A DNA stretch of 64,000 nt, taken from NCBI GenBank assembly GCA_010015745.1, contig ML978155.1, positions 868,001 to 932,000 on the forward strand, written 5' to 3'. The notes below the pieces were generated by a model. It searched no databases. It was given only the letters and a program-made list of their open reading frames with translations, and had not been told where the DNA came from. Numbering within the stretch: the stretch's first letter is position 1; the number at the start of each line of letters is the position of its first letter. This DNA is from Setomelanomma holmii. Taxonomy: Eukaryota > Ascomycota > Dothideomycetes > Pleosporales > Phaeosphaeriaceae. Positions 46,107 through 57,780 of the stretch are shown piece after piece. Position numbers and translations under genes: made by a program.

Positions 46107-46907
46107 TAGGGAACGCTCTGGACTGACAACCTCACATCGTCAGTGTTGGTGAGGCGTGGTTTATCGGCACGTGAAACTTGCGGATGACAAGGCTGAGCGC
46201 GGCTAAGCTGCCGACATCTGGACCTGGAGCTTCCAACGCCAGCTTGGCGGCGATCGTCTCACCGCCTCAAGACATGCATGGGTACCTGACAGGACAAAGC
46301 TGATCATTCTTTCGCCTCATGTTCAGCGTTCAGGCTGGTCGAGAAGCTGTAGGTGATGGAAGCAAAGTTCGTTGAAAGAGTATATAGCTCTGCAGCAATA
46401 TCATAGTATTGTTTTGCCCAATGACAGACACACAACGACCTTGTCGAAGAACGCAGACGTGGGGAAGCATCAGGTGGCCCGAGTCTCAAGACTGGTTCGC
46501 ATGCAGATTGGGCAGCAGACCTGGCTATTATTGCTAGGATGCATGATATGCGCATCATCCACAAACAGTAGTCTTCGACCACAAAGACTTTGAGCTACGC
46601 GCGCATGTCGGGGAATCACATCATCGTGCTGTTCCTGCGATGGGAATAGGGTCCCGTTGGTGTGTGCGCCCCGCAGAATGACAGGGGTTGCTCGCTCGCG
46701 GCAGGTCAGCCACGTTCCGGACTGGTGGTCGCTGCTCTTTCTCGTTTACTCGCAGATGTGGAGCGCTCTGTCCTCCCGTTACTTCCTCGCCCCAACTTGA
46801 GTGCTCTTTTGGCCTTGTGCGCTTGCACTCAAGCTTGGCCCTTCCTCGACCTGTTGGACAGACCTCAAGTCCATCATTCAGATGCGCGCAGTCTGGGAAA
46901 AGCAATC
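46107..46907. promoter_or_regulatory. divergent promoter region, BTN1 / RXT3
   Basis: About 800 bp between divergent start codons. A plus-strand frame enters the RXT3 coding region from 46662, but its leader has no motif and is probably 5' UTR. Confidence 0.4.
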
Positions 46908-49900
46908 ATGGACGCCCGCCAACCCGCGCCGTTCCAACGACCTCCAGACCGCCCCATGATTCCCAATGCGAACCACCAGAACCCGCTTCTCACACACGCC
47001 GCCTACCCGCCCTCGACCTCGCAGACACAGTCGCTCCACGTTCCATTCTCACCCGATCCGCATGCGGCGTCTCGACGCGATCCATTCCTACCATCAGCAC
47101 CACAACACGCCCGACGCAGCAGCCAGGGCATCCTGGGAGAAAACAACCCTGCGCAGACTCAGGCAGAGCGACAGGGCGGTTGGACCAATACAGGTACGGG
47201 CTACACTTTGTTTTGTCTTAGGCACACGACGCGCACCACATCAGTGTCTCGGCTGCTTGGGTGGAGCTTTGGAGAGAAGGATGAGTGAGCCACAGTCCTG
47301 TGTACTGGAAACCCCAGGTGCTTCTGCAGCCTCAGACATGAGCTTGCAGTCCCTTGACTTCTCCAATATACTTTGCCTGGCTAGCATCCCTTCCTTCATG
47401 CTGCATCAGAGCACGTCTCCAACACCAGATGCACATCTCGTATGGCCATGGACGTGTCGAGTCGTTTCGGGGGAAACAGGCGTGGAAAGTCATCGCGTGC
47501 AAGTGCATGGGCATGACACGTCGACTGCAGACGCTCCAGGACATGTGCTGTGGCGGGACATGCAGTCCTTCCCAGTTCACCGCCTGTTGCGACGTGGAGT
47601 CGTGTCAAGTGCGCGCAAAGCCACTGCTCGCGGTGAAATTCCATCCTGTTCGTCTTTGGACGGCTGCACGCCAATCGGCAAGCTGCGGCATGTGCAGAGC
47701 TGCGTGCACAATGTAGTGGCATTGAATGCGCGCGTCGATGATTTTCAAGATGCCTTTTCTCCCCACACAGCTGGGCATGTGGCTCGCCTCCCCGGCTAGC
47801 TAATGCAGGATCCGCGAACACGTTAAACCCCTTTCGAAACGTCGGCGCCCGCTGATCGATTGCTAGCGCGTTCAAACCATGGGATTCAGTACGGGCACAC
47901 CCCGTCTGGTCCACCACCGCCATCGATGAGCAGCTCAAACAAGGCTCCAGCGCCGTCGCTCTACGGTTACGAAGCTGCGCGCAGACGCTCGCTCAACGGT
48001 GGCAGCCCCCCGAACCTATACGGAGGTAAAGCCCCGCAAGAAGCTCACCTTCGTCTCAAGCTAACTAGGATCGTCCCGTAGCTCCAGCAACTCACGCTAC
48101 ACCCGCGCCGCCGTCCTTTGCACGACCACAGATGGGCCTGCCGTCATCGCCTCCCCAGCAGCCGCCTCACCCATCGCAGACGCAACGTCCCCCATACGCC
48201 CCGGCTTTTGGCACGAACAGAGAGCTGCCTGGGCTAGGACCAGTGCACCGTCCTGGGAGCAGCATGTCCATCTCATCTCTCATCGGGGGTGGGGATACGG
48301 GTGTGTCCATGCAGACATCACAGTCACAGTCGTCACCTCCTACCAATGCGGCAGGCGCCAATCACAGCATGCAACCACCATCACCCCGCCGTGGCTTGCC
48401 ATCTGGTCCGCAATCAGACTTCGCGACCTTTCGCCGACAACCATCACCCGATCGAAGCATGTACGGCAATAGCGCATCGCGGGCACCTGCATTCTCGGCA
48501 GGGTCGCCAACACGGTCATACAGCAATCATGGTTCACCAGATCTGGGGCGACAGTCACTGCCTCCGTCCAATCAGGCTTTCAAGTCCTTCAATCAGCGTC
48601 TTTACAGTCCCACGCCAAATGACGGCCCTAGGCAGGACCCTCGACAGCCTCCTAGTAGCGTACCGCCGCGCCCAAACAGTCAACCAAGTGGCCCTGTTGC
48701 GGCTACAGATGACGGGAGATCTCTGTACGACTCTTTGGGTGGACGACGTAGCGCATACGGACCACCCGAGGAACGACGACGAACTCTAGGAGAGTCGTAT
48801 CACTCAAGACCCAATGCTGCGGAACTGCTGGGTACTGCGGGTCAAGCTGCACCACCCAGAGATCGTCCAAACACCGTCCACCCCATGTCGCAGGCCAACT
48901 TCAGTCCGCCCCGTGAGCGGCACATGATGCCTAGTCCAAACAATCCCCCACCCAGTCTCTGGCGGAACTCAGCGCCGAGTGACATACCCCGCGAGGCGAT
49001 CGACGGCCGACGAGAGGAGCCAACGGTGTCGCAACGTGCATATGGTCCATACCCTTCATCTTCGCTGGCGAATCCTCGCTATGATGGCCAAGGTACCGAA
49101 GACATGGCTCGACAACGAAGTGTCGACCGCCTGAATAACCGCGTTGTAGAGCAGTACCACGCACCCCCAACCTCAGATCCTAACTCCCTCGACCGGCACA
49201 AGACTGAGCCTCTTGCTCGATCTTTGTCTTCTAGCGGCAATGCATACCCTGGTCGATCCTTGTACGAATACCCGCGAAGGATGGGAGAAGAGATGCAGCA
49301 TTCAAAGTCCCACATTGGCTTTGGCCTCGAGGCCAGTCGAAGGACAGGACGTGCGTCTCCACTGCCACAAGCGGTCCAGGGTGCTCAAGCGCAGCCGTTG
49401 TCAATCGGCAAAGACCCCGGTATCAAGAGCGAGTTCGGGCGCATGTTCTCCGGTCTCGGAAGCGGTCTCGGATCGTCCACACCTTCACGAGGAAGTCCAA
49501 TGCCGCAGAATGGACACGGCTCGTTTTCTCACGACCCAGAGACTGGCGAGATGCTTAGGCTGCAGAGAGTCAATTCTCAACAAGGCCGGAAACCCAAGCG
49601 AGTCAAGGATGAAGATGTCTTTGATGCTGATAGCAACGATGGACGCGGAACTCCGGGGGCTCGGGGCACGAAACGCAACAAGCACGCTCATCCTGGGCAC
49701 CATCATCACCACGCTCCACACCATCAGTACGTGCAGCCGATTTCTAAACCTCTCATTTTCACTAATGAAGTTAGTCATCACCACCATCACCATCATCACC
49801 ACAGACCTGACGAGGATATACCACCCTCGAATACATCCACTCCACTCAATGGACGACACAACAGCCTCCCACAGAACGGGCCAGGCCAGTCCGTCCACCA

Positions 49901-50729
49901 TCATCACCACATCCAAGGCAACCCACATCATCATCACCATCACCACGCGCCTCGGGCGAACGCTCATGCCCCAATACAGGCTGTAAAGATTTCCGTCATG
50001 GTTCACGACATTCAGCCGATTCTCGAGGATGCAGCCAAGTTTCCCCGTAAGCACTTAGGCTCTCATCTTTACGAAGCGACTACCCAGCTACCAAAGCCCA
50101 GCTCTTCGTTGGATGATCAGTTCGGATACGCTTCGAAACCAAAGCGGTTACCACGATTCGAGGCAAACCCCGTCAACTGCACCTTTACTATAAGAGTACC
50201 TAGATTCTTCTTGAAACCTCGACAACGACAGCATATCGTTCTGGAGCGTCATCTTTGGGGTGCCCGTGTGTATCGCGACGATTCTGATCCGATCGCAGCC
50301 GCCATTCACTCTGGATGGATACGAGGAGAATGGGACGACACCGTGGATGTCACCATGCTTGATCCGCGCATCACGGCCTCCAACGACCCTGCTGACGCCG
50401 AGGAGACGCTCACCAAGCCTCCTGCTGCGCCAGTAACTCCGCCTGCAGACATGGACTTGCAGATCGAGATTCTCATCCTACCTCAGCTTCAAGAGTATAT
50501 TGGGTCCGTCGAGTACGGCATGTCGAGCCGGAAGGGCAGGGCTCATGAAGGCCTTAGCTTTATGGTTAACAAGATCAGATGGGTCGAAGAGGGCATTGGT
50601 AGCCGAGGTCAGGAACGTACAGCCGCAGCGCTGAAGCGCAGACTCGACGCGAGTGCGACACTGCTTTCCCTTAAAAGCGGCTTTGATAACACCATGCGCA
50701 CGAATGGACTTGCAAAGCTGCACGCCTGA
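46908..50729 (+). CDS. RXT3: Rxt3, subunit of the Rpd3L histone deacetylase complex
   Basis: Three exons (46908-47193, 47867-48025, 48082-50729) give about 1,030 aa. The phases fit, but the first intron is 673 nt, very long here. The first 650 residues are disordered and rich in Pro, Ser, Gln and Arg. Four His-rich clusters follow (coding 49,690-49,960), including an uninterrupted run of nine His. The C-terminal domain is the Rxt3 family core: VKISVMVHDIQPILEDAAKF, FTIRVPRFFLKPRQRQHI, and LERHLWGARVYRDDSDPIAA with IHSGWIRGEW. Yeast Rxt3 is a subunit of the large Rpd3 deacetylase complex in the nucleus. The His clusters may bind metal or drive condensate/low-complexity contacts, which is only inference. 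Confidence 0.88.
49690..49960 (+). repeat. RXT3: His-rich low-complexity coding repeats in RXT3
   Basis: CAT/CAC codon runs encode at least four His clusters, the longest nine residues. Both His codons are mixed, so this is not a simple trinucleotide array but a maintained His-rich segment just before the Rxt3 domain. Confidence 0.9.
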
Positions 50730-51513
50730 GGCGCACGCCGATAGTACACGCTCATATAACGGCCTATATTAGTGTTCCATGTTCGATTGCATAGCCCGGA
50801 ATCTGTAAGAGTAGGAATTGTTCTGTTCAGCATTGCTAGATACCCGTATCGCTTAAGTGTTTTTTCACACCCCGTGTTCTCAAGCAATTTGGCATAGCTG
50901 GTAATGAGGGTGTTTTGGCATATGTATGTAGATACCATTTGGTATTGCCTCTTTGAAATGTGGTTACGGCCAATAGTAATGCTACTCCTATCATCCATAT
51001 ACATGAGTCCACAAGTGTGCGAGTGAAACGATCATGGTGTCGTAGAGCAAGTACGAAGTCTCGAGCTATGCGCGTCTTACATCTTGATCTATTGCATCAG
51101 CTGCTAGCATTCGACGTATGTGTTGCATTTGGATATTTCATCTTGCGCGGGCAAGGGCTCAGACAGACGAGTAGAGTACTTACCTGAGCTTACCACTTCG
51201 CGTCGATTCAAAAGTTAGATGTAGAAGATTTCTCGGAGGTAGAAGGTAGGGGTTTCGTGTAACGAGCTCAGTGATTTTATAGGTCCGAGCTTGGTGAGAG
51301 CCTGATGATTCAAATATGGCAAGATGAGTCGAAGGCATGCCCTCCGGTCCTTCAACAACGGGGCGTAACGGCCACTCCTGTTCAATGAAGACAAGGCAAT
51401 CGGTATGTTTTGTCACAGGGTAGAATGCTCTTTTTCATTGCCACAAATCGCCTAGAATACATTCGCACCACGCGCACTCATCGTTCTCTCCAGAATCTAT
51501 GCGGTTGCTATAT
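50730..51513. other. convergent intergenic region, RXT3 / ATP5
   Basis: About 780 bp between the 3' ends of two convergent genes. No coding frame with a family motif, repeat or RNA gene was seen. Confidence 0.4.
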
Positions 51514-52408
51514 TTACAAAGTATCCTTGAGCAGCTTGTTCATCTTGGCCATTTTGGCTGCGACGGACAGGTCAATGGTGCGGTCGCCAATCTCGACAAT
51601 CAATCCGCCGCGGATTTCCGGGTTGACCTTGGACACGACCTTGAGCTTCTGGCCGTTGGCGACGTACGATGACTTGTGGATGGCGGACTCGAGGCGGCTG
51701 AGGGTTCGGTTGTCGAGGGGCTGTGAGGTGTGAGTATATTTGCCGTGTCATGTACTCGGGACATGACTGTGGGTGTGATTTTGGGTTCAAGAAAGACCTA
51801 CCGCGGCGCTGATAACAACCAATTCAACCTCCCCTCGGTGCGCACCCATCAGCACACCAAACTTCTCCACGACGCCCTCTAGCACGCCCAACCTGTTATT
51901 CTCGGCTAGCGTCTGGAGGAAGTTCTTGACAATGCCCTCCTTGTCGGCGGCGCCAATGTGCTTCTGCAGCTCCTGGACAATCTGCTGCTTGTCTGAGACG
52001 GACAGGGTCGGGGCAGTCAGGACCTCGGCGAGATGAGGGTCCTTTTTGAAGATGCCGGCGAGGTTCTCGAGCGACTTTGCGGTAGGGTCGAGGACGTTTG
52101 TTTTCGCGGCCGCCGTGTACTGTGAGTGAATTGTTAGCTTGTGCTGCTTTCGTGCCCACCCGCACTGCCATTGCGCCCGCCTTTCATCCTCCCGCATCTT
52201 CCCACACCCAATTGAACCTCCTGGGGACTCGTACCAAGGCACTGGCATATGTTCCATCGACGCCAAAGAGGGCAACGGGCGGCTTGTTCTGCGAGCCCGT
52301 GGCCGGCGCGGCGGCTGCATAGCTTCGGATGCCGGCGACGCGGGCAGCAATTGGAGCGCGGGGCGCAGCTGCCCGGAAAGCAGTGCTAAAGGCACGGGCT
52401 GCGGACAT
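51514..52408 (-). CDS. ATP5: ATP synthase subunit 5 (OSCP), mitochondrial
   Basis: Three exons (52235-52408, 51802-52119, 51514-51720) give 232 aa. The N-terminus MSAARAFSTAFRAAAPRAPIAAR is a textbook mitochondrial presequence, rich in Ala and Arg. The OSCP family core follows: LFGVDGTYASALYTAA, LENLAGIFKKDPHLAEVL, LAENNRLGVLEGVVEKF and NPEIRGGLIVEIGDRTIDLS. OSCP is the peripheral stalk subunit that links F1 to Fo in the inner membrane. Introns are 115 and 81 nt. Length and motifs are normal, and the identification is secure. It is divergent from the F-box-like gene. Confidence 0.96.
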
Positions 52409-53281
52409 GGTATCGTGAGAGGAGATGGATTGCGGGATGGGGAGCTGGCGGAGCTGGCGTACGGGCGTGTTGAAGGTTGCGATGGAGCACAGTTTCTCCC
52501 GGGCTCGGCAAAATCGCTAGGCTGCTTTGGGCCGTGTTAGCTCAAACCTCCACCATGCTTTCATGGACGATCACCAGAACATGATGAACGACGAATGCTC
52601 CTGTATCGCAGCAAACAGTTGGGGTCAGTTCACACATTGTACCAATCTCCCCTCATGCTTTGGCGATGCTTGTAGGCGCTCCCTGATCTTACAGCGGCCA
52701 CTGTCAAGATGCAGCGTCACCCACACAGAGCTTCTGTCGAATGATGGCTTTCAGTCACAACCAACATATTTTGTAGATGGTTTCATTACTCATGCAATCT
52801 GCCGGCAGTCATTTTGAGTGGGACAGAAAAGTTCAGGGAAAGAGCAAGAGTTGCACCTCAACGCCCAATTTCTTCACTCTCCTACAATATCTGCATTTTG
52901 AGCACCTTGCTCTTTTCGAGAACGGCCACGGTCGTCCTGCCATCTATCTTATCTTTACAATGATCGTGGGTTCAGCTTTCTGTGTTTGGACATTGCCTTA
53001 ACAACCTAGTTGAGCATTGTTTCGCATACATCGGCTCCGCTGGTTACCAAGAGTTCCTAGATCTACCTTCACCTGGACATGGCGCACTTATACATCAAAT
53101 TACGTCTCACCGTGAGTAGGGGATAGTGTCTATCAGTCGCTTAGATCATGTCGACTTCACCTTCATATGAGGTTGTATAAGATCCCCCCACGTCCTCACT
53201 ATCTTCAATCTTACTAGTAACCGTTCAGCCACCTGAAGATCTGTATTTACGCATTTTGCAACGCCTAAACGATCACACAGA
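52409..53281. promoter_or_regulatory. divergent promoter region, ATP5 / F-box-like gene
   Basis: About 870 bp between two divergent start codons. No family-type frame or repeat is evident. Confidence 0.4.
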
Positions 53282-54460
53282 ATGTTCAGCAGATCCCCAA
53301 GCATGGATCGAATGTCCACACCCCCACTCGAAGACTATTTTCTCACGCCTCCACCCACGGGAGGCATCGACAAGTGCGAGAGCTTTGTCGATTTCGAGAC
53401 CAAGATCTCCAAGGAAATTCCCAATTCGAGGCGCTCGAAAACTGCTAAGGAGGGCGAATCTTCCACGGCTTTCTTCGAAGAAATACAGGGGGGCTCTGAC
53501 ATTGACCTCATTGAATTGAGCGAAGACGAGTCTCACTCCGCAACCGACAAATCAGTGCCAGCATCTCCAGCTCCCACTGCTCCCGAGACCGACAACCCCG
53601 AAAATCATGCCCTCTTCGCCCTCCCGACTTCCATTCACCACCCCGTTCCGACCGAGCCGTTCCGATTCCTCGATCTCCCCGTCTCCATTCGCCGCAGAAT
53701 CTACACCCACCTCCTCGTCATTCCCGCTCTGATCTGCGTGCGTCAAAACACCACTTCTCCAGTGTCTTCACACACCACCTTCCTCGACACCGAGCGCCGC
53801 TCCCTCCTTACCGGCATTTCCAACGCGCACGCCGTCCTCACCGTGAACGGCCCCAGTATCCCCTTCTCACGCTTCACGTACACAAATGTGGCCATTCTCC
53901 GCGCCCGCAAAGAGATCCACATCGAAGCCCGCACCGTCTTGTATGCCCGAAACGCCTTCGCCATCCAGCGCCCGAGTTTGGAAATGAGTCCGCCGACAGA
54001 CTTTAGTGTCAGATTGTTCCCTGCTGGTGCTCAGCGTCTGGTCACTAGTCTTACGATTCAGATCAGGACGTTTTATGGCTTGGAGTGGCTGTTTAGTAAG
54101 GGGCAAGTTCAACTGCGGAATTACTATCGTGGATTAAAGACGATGGTGCTTGTGCTTGAACTCGACGGTACGCACAAGGGGTTTGGACGCAAGTGGGCCA
54201 GACACGACGACGAGAAGTGGGAGATGTACGTCAAGAGGTTGGCAGCCGATGTTACGAGGATTGTGTGTGATGAGCAGATGTTGAGGGTGGGTAGGGTAGT
54301 GCCGGGTTGGAGTGAGCTGAGGGTAATGTTTGGTGGGGAGGCGTATGATGTGGAGATCGGCATCATCGCCAGCATCGATTCTGTGGAGCAAGGCAAGCGC
54401 GAAGACCTGAGAGATGCAATGATGGAGGTGTGGGATATGTTCCAGAGCGGTGGTCGCTGA
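53282..54460 (+). CDS. F-box-like / 2EXR-type hypothetical protein
   Basis: A single exon of 392 aa starting MFSRSPSMDRMSTPPLEDYF. The first 120 residues are disordered and acidic. A short helix-like segment, FRFLDLPVSIRRRIYTHLLV, then resembles the start of fungal F-box or 2EXR domains, in which such a helix begins a degenerate F-box. The rest has ILRARKEIHIEARTVLYARNAF, a pattern ('R..K.I..EA..VLY..N.F') common to those fungal proteins. It could act as a ubiquitin-ligase adaptor, but that is inference from the pattern alone. No signal peptide or membrane segment is present. Confidence 0.7.
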   Translation: MFSRSPSMDRMSTPPLEDYFLTPPPTGGIDKCESFVDFETKISKEIPNSRRSKTAKEGESSTAFFEEIQGGSDIDLIELSEDESHSATDKSVPASPAPTAPETDNPENHALFALPTSIHHPVPTEPFRFLDLPVSIRRRIYTHLLVIPALICVRQNTTSPVSSHTTFLDTERRSLLTGISNAHAVLTVNGPSIPFSRFTYTNVAILRARKEIHIEARTVLYARNAFAIQRPSLEMSPPTDFSVRLFPAGAQRLVTSLTIQIRTFYGLEWLFSKGQVQLRNYYRGLKTMVLVLELDGTHKGFGRKWARHDDEKWEMYVKRLAADVTRIVCDEQMLRVGRVVPGWSELRVMFGGEAYDVEIGIIASIDSVEQGKREDLRDAMMEVWDMFQSGGR

Positions 54461-55091
54461 ACTAGGTGCCTCAAGGAAAGGTTGATGAAGGAGTCTGGGT
54501 TTTTCCCGTTACGATTCAGGCACTTGGTCATCTTTCTGACTCGCATGTCATTCTGTTCTACGAATTTTCTCTTACACAATTCAGTGGACAGGAAGGCGAT
54601 GTTGGAACAGTAAAGTCAGCTTGTGATCTAGGTGGAATAGTCACGGACAGTTGGACGGCGATGGTTCGCAAGTGCTTAGACGTCAGATTAGCACAAGCAA
54701 TATATTGGGGCAGTAGCGCTGCTTAAGTTCCAACGTGGATACATCATGGTGCCCGTAGAGGTCTACTCCACAATTCGGATTATTGTCACTATGGTCAACA
54801 AGCATGCGCATAGTATGGTGTCATAAGGAGTCCTTTAATCAAATCAAGTGCTAAGGCAGGGTAATCATCTTGATCGTGACACACATCATATCCGCAGTGT
54901 GATTACAGCATAGTGGAGTCCATGACACGCAACATTGAATGTTGAGAAACCGTGATTCGTAGTTTCATGATATCTAGAGAAGTGGTCTTGTCATGCCCAG
55001 TGCTGTTCAAAGCCCGGTGACTATGCAGACCAGATACATGACCAAACTCCTATTTTGACCTGACCCGTGCACCATTGAACAGAGATCACCT
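54461..55091. other. convergent intergenic region, F-box-like / RPS8
   Basis: About 630 bp, holding two 3' UTRs. Nothing else is recognisable. Confidence 0.4.
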
Positions 55092-55797
55092 CTACTTCCT
55101 GAGCGAACGCTGGTAGAAAGCAAGCTCCTCGCCCTCGAGGACGTATCCGTCGCAGCGACCGCTCTGGCCGGGGCGGGAGGAGACGACGGCATACAGACGA
55201 CCAGCCTCGAACTGCTTCTCAACGGCGTTCTCGACCTTGCCGGAGGTCTTCACACGCTCGGCCTGCTTCTTGGCGACCGAGTTGGACTTCTTGATATCCT
55301 CTGCCTTCTCACCGGCCTTGACCTGCCTCCTGCGGCCGAGAGAAACACCGTAGTGGGCCTCGTACCATTGTCGGAAGGGAGCAGCATCGATTTGTACGAC
55401 GGCGGAGCGGGTGAGGGTGTTGGTACGGACGAGTTCGTTGTTGGAAGGGTGGTAGACAACACCGATAACACGGGTCTTCTTGGCAATGCCCTCAGAGCCC
55501 CAGGAGAAGTTGCCGGAGTCGAGACGCAGAGCACGGAACTTGCGGTTGCCGCCACGGGTGCGGACAAGATGGACACGCTTAGCGCCAATACGGGTATTGG
55601 CAGGCTGGCGGCCCTTCTCGAAAGCCCTAGAGCCATGTTAGACATGACTGGAGGAGCGATCGGGTTATGCATACCTCTTCTTGCGGTAGTATGCGCGCTT
55701 CGCACCGGACGCGGAGCGCTTGTGACGGGAGTCGCGTGAGATACTGTGAGAGTTAGTGAGAGTCAAGTGTGGGAGGTGGAGAGCATAGATACCCCAT
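55092..55797 (-). CDS. RPS8: 40S ribosomal protein eS8
   Basis: Three exons (55793-55797, 55675-55743, 55092-55626) give 202 aa. The first exon codes only ATG GG; splicing makes MGISRDSRHKRSASGAKR. The next segment is AYYRKKRAFEKGRQPANTRIG, followed by KRVHLVRTRGGNRKFRALRL and FSWGSEGIAKKTRVIGVVYHPSNNELVRT (read as two runs). It ends EGEELAFYQRSLRK. eS8 is part of the small ribosomal subunit. The intron 49 nt after the start is typical of fungal ribosomal protein genes, which often break near the ATG. Identification is certain. Confidence 0.97.
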
Positions 55798-57780
55798 GAT
55801 TGCGATAGATCAGAAGACTGCTGTCCACAACCATATTAGCCATTGTCCCTATGGATTGTGCGAGCGCCTGCAACATTGGCTCCCGACCCTCCCTCACACT
55901 TCCCGCACTGTGTATCGTCCGTAGAAGCGTATGAAGCTCGTTCGGCCGCAGGGCTTGCATGCGATAATACGTTCGTGGAGGCGTGCGGTGAAGTGGAGGT
56001 GATGTCGGGTTCGCAATGGCGCAGACTTTCGAAGACCGAATAATGTGTAGCTATAGATCGCATACCTTTGTCGTGCCTTCTGTTGCAACCTGTGTTGTCG
56101 TGGGGTTAGTCGGGCGTGTCGTTTGAGAAACTTCGCTTGGTGCGGGTCGAATTTCGCAAATGTGTGTGCCAAGACACTAGTAAGGCACGTGACATAATTC
56201 TCCCAATCCTGGCCGGGGACCAGTGTCTTGTCCCGCGACGCACTCCGTCTCTGCAACAAATGAAAAGTGTCTTACCAGCCAGTGGCATGGTTTCGTCTCA
56301 ATTTAGACCTTCACATTCGCGAATGATTCTACCTTCGATCCGCCATGGTTTGCGTCTGCCCAAGCTGACCGCTGGTAAGTTACGGCTGCCGCAGTCACTT
56401 CATCCAAGCGAGTCGCCATGTGAGCCATTCGAAGAAGTTACCGCAGTGCACGCTCGCAACAGCAGAAACTGATCGTTGCTGATTTGAGGGATTATGCTAT
56501 GCTCACGCTGCAGCTTTATCCGGCCGCTCTGTCTGCTCCCTGAGAGAAACGGCACAGATCCAGCGGGAATACGGGACGCAGCAGCGTTTACCGTTGTATT
56601 CTCCGGCATGCGACACTGATCTTGGTTGTTACAGTCTCGTCGAAGTATGGCACTGCAACCCACAGCGGTAGTCCTTAAAGGCAGACAAGATTGACGACGC
56701 CTCACACGCATCGACTATAGACAGAACACGCGGGCAACAGTTCTCTTCGGACATTTTAAAACACGCCCTCGGAGGCATTCCTTATTGTGCATCGACATAT
56801 CCTGCCGCTAATGGCGCACATCAATGCTTGTGCACATCTGAAGCTGTCCGGAACAACAAGCGGTTTGCCGGCAGTACACATGCAGGTTGTAGACACTGAC
56901 CAACGTGGGAACCAACATCCCCACACTCTTATGCTTGAGGAGTAGGATCATGATGAATTTTACCAATTATACGTCACGCTGGATGCATCCATCGTTGGAT
57001 TGGACCGGGATTACGAAGCAATGCCCGAATACACGAAAATCACAAGCATCTCCCACGATACCCAACACACTAGACCGTGTGTCTCGAGCTCTGTACCAAC
57101 CAATCATCAATTGGATAGTACCAGCTGATTGACATTTGCCCTGTAGGCACCGCACTACCGGCATTTGTTGGTTGCGTCTCAAGTACGGTACAGCAGCACG
57201 GACCACAGCTTACAGGCTTTCACTACCTCATGCCTACGACAGAATCCCAGTTGTTCCTGTTGGCACAAGCTCAAGAACTTCTAGAACTTATTTTACCTCT
57301 ATTTGCTCACTTGTCGCAGGTGCTGTCATTCGTGCAGCATAGACTGACGTCTTGACAGGGTCTACTGCTCGCTAAGACGGTCGGAAGAGGCTGGTCTCTG
57401 GTAAACATCCAATTAGCGTATCACAGATGCGCCCTGGTCCCGGCTACAATTTATCCTCTGCAGCATCCGGCCACCTTCACACTAGGACTGGTTCCAATCG
57501 GCACGTTCGCGCCCCAGGATATCAAGGTACACTAATGAAGAGCAATATAAGTATATGCTCTCTACCACTTTTCTCCCAGTTTTGTGATCAGCCGCCCTCA
57601 CGGTATGAGAAGGATACGGAGAATTTGGTCTCAATCTCAGTGACTAATTGGTTGCGACTCGGCGCCTGGTAGATTGGGTCGCATTGCCACCTTGACTTAC
57701 AGTAAGACTGCACGTTCGCTACCTTCATATCGTCACGTCTCCTGCGTCATGACTTGACTTCAAAAACTTTCACTTCTGAC
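55798..57780. other. intergenic region upstream of RPS8 and the GPI-type gene
   Basis: About 2 kb between divergent genes. The part near 55,800 should hold the RPS8 promoter and any 5' UTR intron. Short minus-strand frames between 55,836 and 56,290 have no motif I can name. No mobile element or RNA gene was seen. Confidence 0.4.

Noticed and set aside
46966..47799. 277-codon plus-strand frame overlapping RXT3 exon one and intron one
   Set aside because: It runs out of frame with RXT3 exon one, and its Arg/His/Ser-rich translation has no family motif.
55894..56259. 121-codon minus-strand frame upstream of RPS8
   Set aside because: No motif; most likely lies in the RPS8 promoter/5' UTR area.
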